From CAYHPY01 sp964358485 (GTDB taxonomy: Bacteria > Elusimicrobiota > Elusimicrobia > UBA1565 > UBA9628): 24,844 nt of DNA. The notes beneath the pieces were generated by a model. It saw only the letters and a program-made list of their open reading frames with translations, was not told the DNA's origin and searched no databases. This document shows positions 23,091-24,844 of the stretch, in pieces. The position numbers and the translations under genes are program-made. Each line of letters starts with the position of its first letter. Within the stretch, counting starts at the first letter, position 1. Location: NCBI GenBank assembly GCA_964358485.1, contig CAYHPY010000050.1:1-24844 (forward strand), in the 5' to 3' direction.

Positions 23091-23119
23091 CTGGGAGGTT
23101 TTTCCCAGGCCGCTATAAT
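23091..23119 (+). promoter_or_regulatory. Promoter with hairpin for a leaderless peptidase transcript
   Basis: A perfect TATAAT (23114-23119) ends 6 nt before the ATG at 23126, which places transcription start at or next to the A of the start codon. The -35 region (CTGGGA at 17-nt spacing) is weak. A CTGGGA / TCCCAG hairpin with a 6-nt loop (23091-23108) overlaps the -35 position and may be an operator. No ribosome binding site lies between the -10 box and the ATG. Confidence 0.6.
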
Positions 23120-23125
23120 ATAGGC

Positions 23126-24697
23126 ATGTCCGGCCCCCGCCGTTCTTCGGCGTCGGTTCTATCGTTGTCGCTTTGTCTCCAGCTTTCCCAGGGGCTCGTC
23201 CCGCTGGAAGCCTTCGCCCGCGTCCTTTCCCAGCCCAAACCCCGGACCGGTCCATCGGCGGGCGTCCTGTTGCGGGTTTCGCCCCTGCTCGCCGTCGCCG
23301 CCGCGGGCGTCGCCGCCGGAACGGCCGCCGCGGCCCCCCGCTTGACCCCCACTTTGCCCGGGCTCTCGGCCCCTTCCCCGTCGTCCCGGGGAGCCGTCGA
23401 GGCGATGCCGGCGCCCCTGATTTCGCCCCAGCCCGGAGGTTCCACGGCCTCGGACCCGCGGCCCGCCGCCGCCGCGGCCCTGCGCGAGGCCGCGGTGGGA
23501 CCCAAGGCGGATTTCGCGCCCGTCGCCGACGGCTCTCCCGGCGGGCTTGGCCCGCTGAGGGAAATGGGCTCTTCGGTCTTGGCCGCCTCCGGGGGGGATT
23601 TCGCGGCCCGGCCTCGCCTTAAAAAAACTCGCATCGCGGTGAGGGAAGGGCTTAAAGGCATTCCAAATCCCATGGGGTCGATGGCCTCGGAGTGGATTTC
23701 AGGTAAAATGAGGGCCGCCTTCGGAGCGGCGGAGAGTTCCATGAGAGATCCCATTCTGACCAATTCCCTGCTCGCCAAGGCGCGGCGTCTGCAGGACGAC
23801 GTCTCCGACGGGGCCGAGTCCCCGATGGGGGAGGCCATTTCGGCCCTGAGCGAATCCATTCTGACCGGAAACTACGCGCTTGCGCGGCGCCACCTGAAAA
23901 TTATCGCCGACGCCCCCTTGGAGAAGCGCATGGAAGGCCAGCGGAGCCTGCGGGATTCCTTGGTCATGGAATTGGGGGCCGAAATTCCGGCTTCCAGCCT
24001 GGCGGGAAGCTCCGCTTTGACGGCGGCCTTGACCGAGGTTCGCCGCGCGGCGCTGGCCGACCCGTTCGGCCTGCAGGCCAAGCTCAGCGGCCTGGTCCTG
24101 GGCGTCGCCCTCTCCAACATTCCCGACGATTTGCGCGCCCTTCAGATCCGACTGACCAAGAAGGCCTCGGCCGCCGCCCGCGAGCGCGCCCTGGCAAGGC
24201 CCGTCCAGGGGGAAACCATCCTTCAGCAGAAGTACGAGGATTGCTGGCCCCAGGCTTTCTACCACATGCCGATCCCCGCCATGGCCGCCGTCCGCAAGAA
24301 GATGACCTATGAGGAATTTCTAGCCGGGATCGAGGCGATGTTTCCCGAGAAGGACGTCAAAGTCTCGGGCCTCACTTTGGAGGAGTTTAAAAAGGTCCTG
24401 GCGCGCCACGGCCTGAAAATGACCTCCCACGCCCCTTCCCAGGAGGAGCTGGCCGGCCTGATCCAGAAGCACGGCGCGGTCTTGGGCGCCATCGGCTGGT
24501 TCGACAAGGATGTCTCCGACCTGGACGGGGTCCGCGCCCTACCCTACTGGCACCAGCACGCCGTGGCCCTGGTCGCAGCCTCCGAGGAAGGCGGCGCCCG
24601 CACCTTCGTCGTCCGCGACTCCCTGGCCCCCACTCGCGTCCGCTACACCATGGCCGAACTCGACGTCATGTCCTTCGTCGCCTTCGTCATCGAATAA
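23126..24697 (+). CDS. Exported papain-like (C39/C70-type) cysteine peptidase
   Basis: 523 residues. The N-terminus has a hydrophobic signal-like helix (SVLSLSLCLQLSQGLVPLEAFA) and a second Ala/Val-rich hydrophobic stretch (about 49-72), then a Pro/Ser/Ala-rich linker to about residue 165 and a helical region to about 360. The C-terminal 160 residues look like a papain-fold peptidase: QQKYEDCWPQAF with Gln368 (oxyanion) and Cys373, the histidine segment YWHQHAVALVAA with His478, and Asp498 in FVVRDS. This spacing fits the C39-like or AvrRpt2-like (C70) groups. It is probably secreted. Its position after the toxin-immunity pair suggests processing of the giant protein or a separate effector, but it has its own promoter. 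The start is supported by the TATAAT placement. The stop codon lies inside a palindrome. Confidence 0.75.
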   Translation: MSGPRRSSASVLSLSLCLQLSQGLVPLEAFARVLSQPKPRTGPSAGVLLRVSPLLAVAAAGVAAGTAAAAPRLTPTLPGLSAPSPSSRGAVEAMPAPLISPQPGGSTASDPRPAAAAALREAAVGPKADFAPVADGSPGGLGPLREMGSSVLAASGGDFAARPRLKKTRIAVREGLKGIPNPMGSMASEWISGKMRAAFGAAESSMRDPILTNSLLAKARRLQDDVSDGAESPMGEAISALSESILTGNYALARRHLKIIADAPLEKRMEGQRSLRDSLVMELGAEIPASSLAGSSALTAALTEVRRAALADPFGLQAKLSGLVLGVALSNIPDDLRALQIRLTKKASAAARERALARPVQGETILQQKYEDCWPQAFYHMPIPAMAAVRKKMTYEEFLAGIEAMFPEKDVKVSGLTLEEFKKVLARHGLKMTSHAPSQEELAGLIQKHGAVLGAIGWFDKDVSDLDGVRALPYWHQHAVALVAASEEGGARTFVVRDSLAPTRVRYTMAELDVMSFVAFVIE

Positions 24698-24762
24698 TTG
24701 GGGACACCCCCCATTTTTACCATTCTTGGTAAAAATGGGGGGTGTCCCTAATTATTTTTTTT
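24693..24762 (+). terminator. Long palindrome spanning the stop codon, with T-tract
   Basis: Arms 24693-24722 and 24727-24756 pair over 30 bp around a TTCT loop with one G-T mismatch (a wobble in RNA); the core is GGGACACCCCCCATTTTT and its complement. Eight T (24755-24762) close the right arm, so the transcript would form a strong factor-independent terminator for the peptidase gene. The left arm includes the peptidase stop codon. Perfect AATT(G/A)GGGACACC palindromes of this form resemble REP-type elements linked to IS200-like (RAYT) transposases; that link is from memory and not shown here. Confidence 0.85.
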
Positions 24763-24844
24763 AGAGGTGGGGCTGGCGGGAGGGTTGGGCGCGGTCCAGG
24801 GCTTTGAGCATCGCGATGGACAGGAGGTAGGAGTTGCGGTAGTG
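24761..24844 (-). CDS. C-terminal end of a minus-strand gene (partial)
   Basis: Only the last 27 codons and a TAA stop (24763-24761) are inside the window. The peptide ends RNSYLLSIAMLKALD...QPHL. Nearly every codon ends in C or G on this strand, as in the real genes here, and the frame is open to the edge. No family can be assigned. It converges on the peptidase gene, with the palindrome filling the space between the two stop codons. Confidence 0.55.
   Translation of the reverse strand, partial: HYRNSYLLSIAMLKALDRAQPSRQPHL

Noticed and set aside
23091..23108. Hairpin considered as a terminator of the SUKH gene
   Set aside because: The T residues are in the loop and no T-tract follows the stem; it more likely relates to the promoter immediately downstream.
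1..24844. tRNA, rRNA, riboswitch or transposase gene
   Set aside because: No tRNA-like cloverleaf, rRNA segment, recognisable riboswitch core or transposase motif was noticed in the intergenic stretches, which are all short.

Overview
The window is GC-rich (roughly two-thirds G+C by eye, with C or G at most third codon positions) and bacterial: it has Shine-Dalgarno sites, sigma70-type promoters and compact gene clusters. The lineage cannot be fixed from these genes. Very large exported proteins and many secreted repeat proteins suggest a deep-branching phylum such as Elusimicrobiota, but that is a weak inference.

Layout. (1) 1-2709, plus strand: the 3' part of a cystathionine beta-synthase-type PLP enzyme with a CBS-domain pair, followed 2 nt later by an exported proline-rich TPR protein. 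(2) 2710-3641: a spacer with a perfect 18-bp hairpin, then a two-gene unit of a small protein and an overlapping nucleotidyltransferase-fold protein that looks like a toxin-antitoxin pair. (3) 6098-3659, minus strand: a run of four genes (membrane PH-like protein, exported helical protein, single-domain EamA transporter, cyclic-nucleotide-binding-fold protein). (4) 6099-6251: AT-rich divergent promoter region with back-to-back TTGACA boxes. (5) 6252-22376, plus strand: one 5,374-residue open frame filling about 65% of the window. (6) 22363-23052: a SUKH (SMI1/KNR4) protein overlapping the giant gene by 14 nt. (7) 23126-24697: an exported papain-like cysteine peptidase, apparently on a leaderless transcript. 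(8) 24693-24756: a long palindrome between two convergent stop codons, then the C-terminal end of a minus-strand gene cut by the window edge.

Main result. The giant protein reads as a multi-effector polymorphic toxin. It has a signal peptide, about 2,000 residues of helical and then beta-rich stalk, a glycine-rich hydrophobic block and a long proline-rich linker. After these come catalytic-looking modules: two APH-like kinase modules that are near-identical tandem copies (809 bp identical), a GGDEF domain with intact signature (GGEEV), a second GGDEF-like domain with lost signature, an HD domain with a phosphodiesterase-like YHN..H / HD pattern, a third diverged kinase module, and a C-terminal cytidine-deaminase-fold domain (CAE plus PCxxC). 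The last position is where polymorphic toxins carry their toxic tip. The overlapping downstream SUKH gene is the expected immunity gene, because SUKH proteins are established immunity partners of toxin deaminases. The combination of kinases, cyclic-dinucleotide-type enzymes and a deaminase in one exported chain is not an architecture I recognise. The adjacent peptidase may process it or act as a second effector; that is inference.
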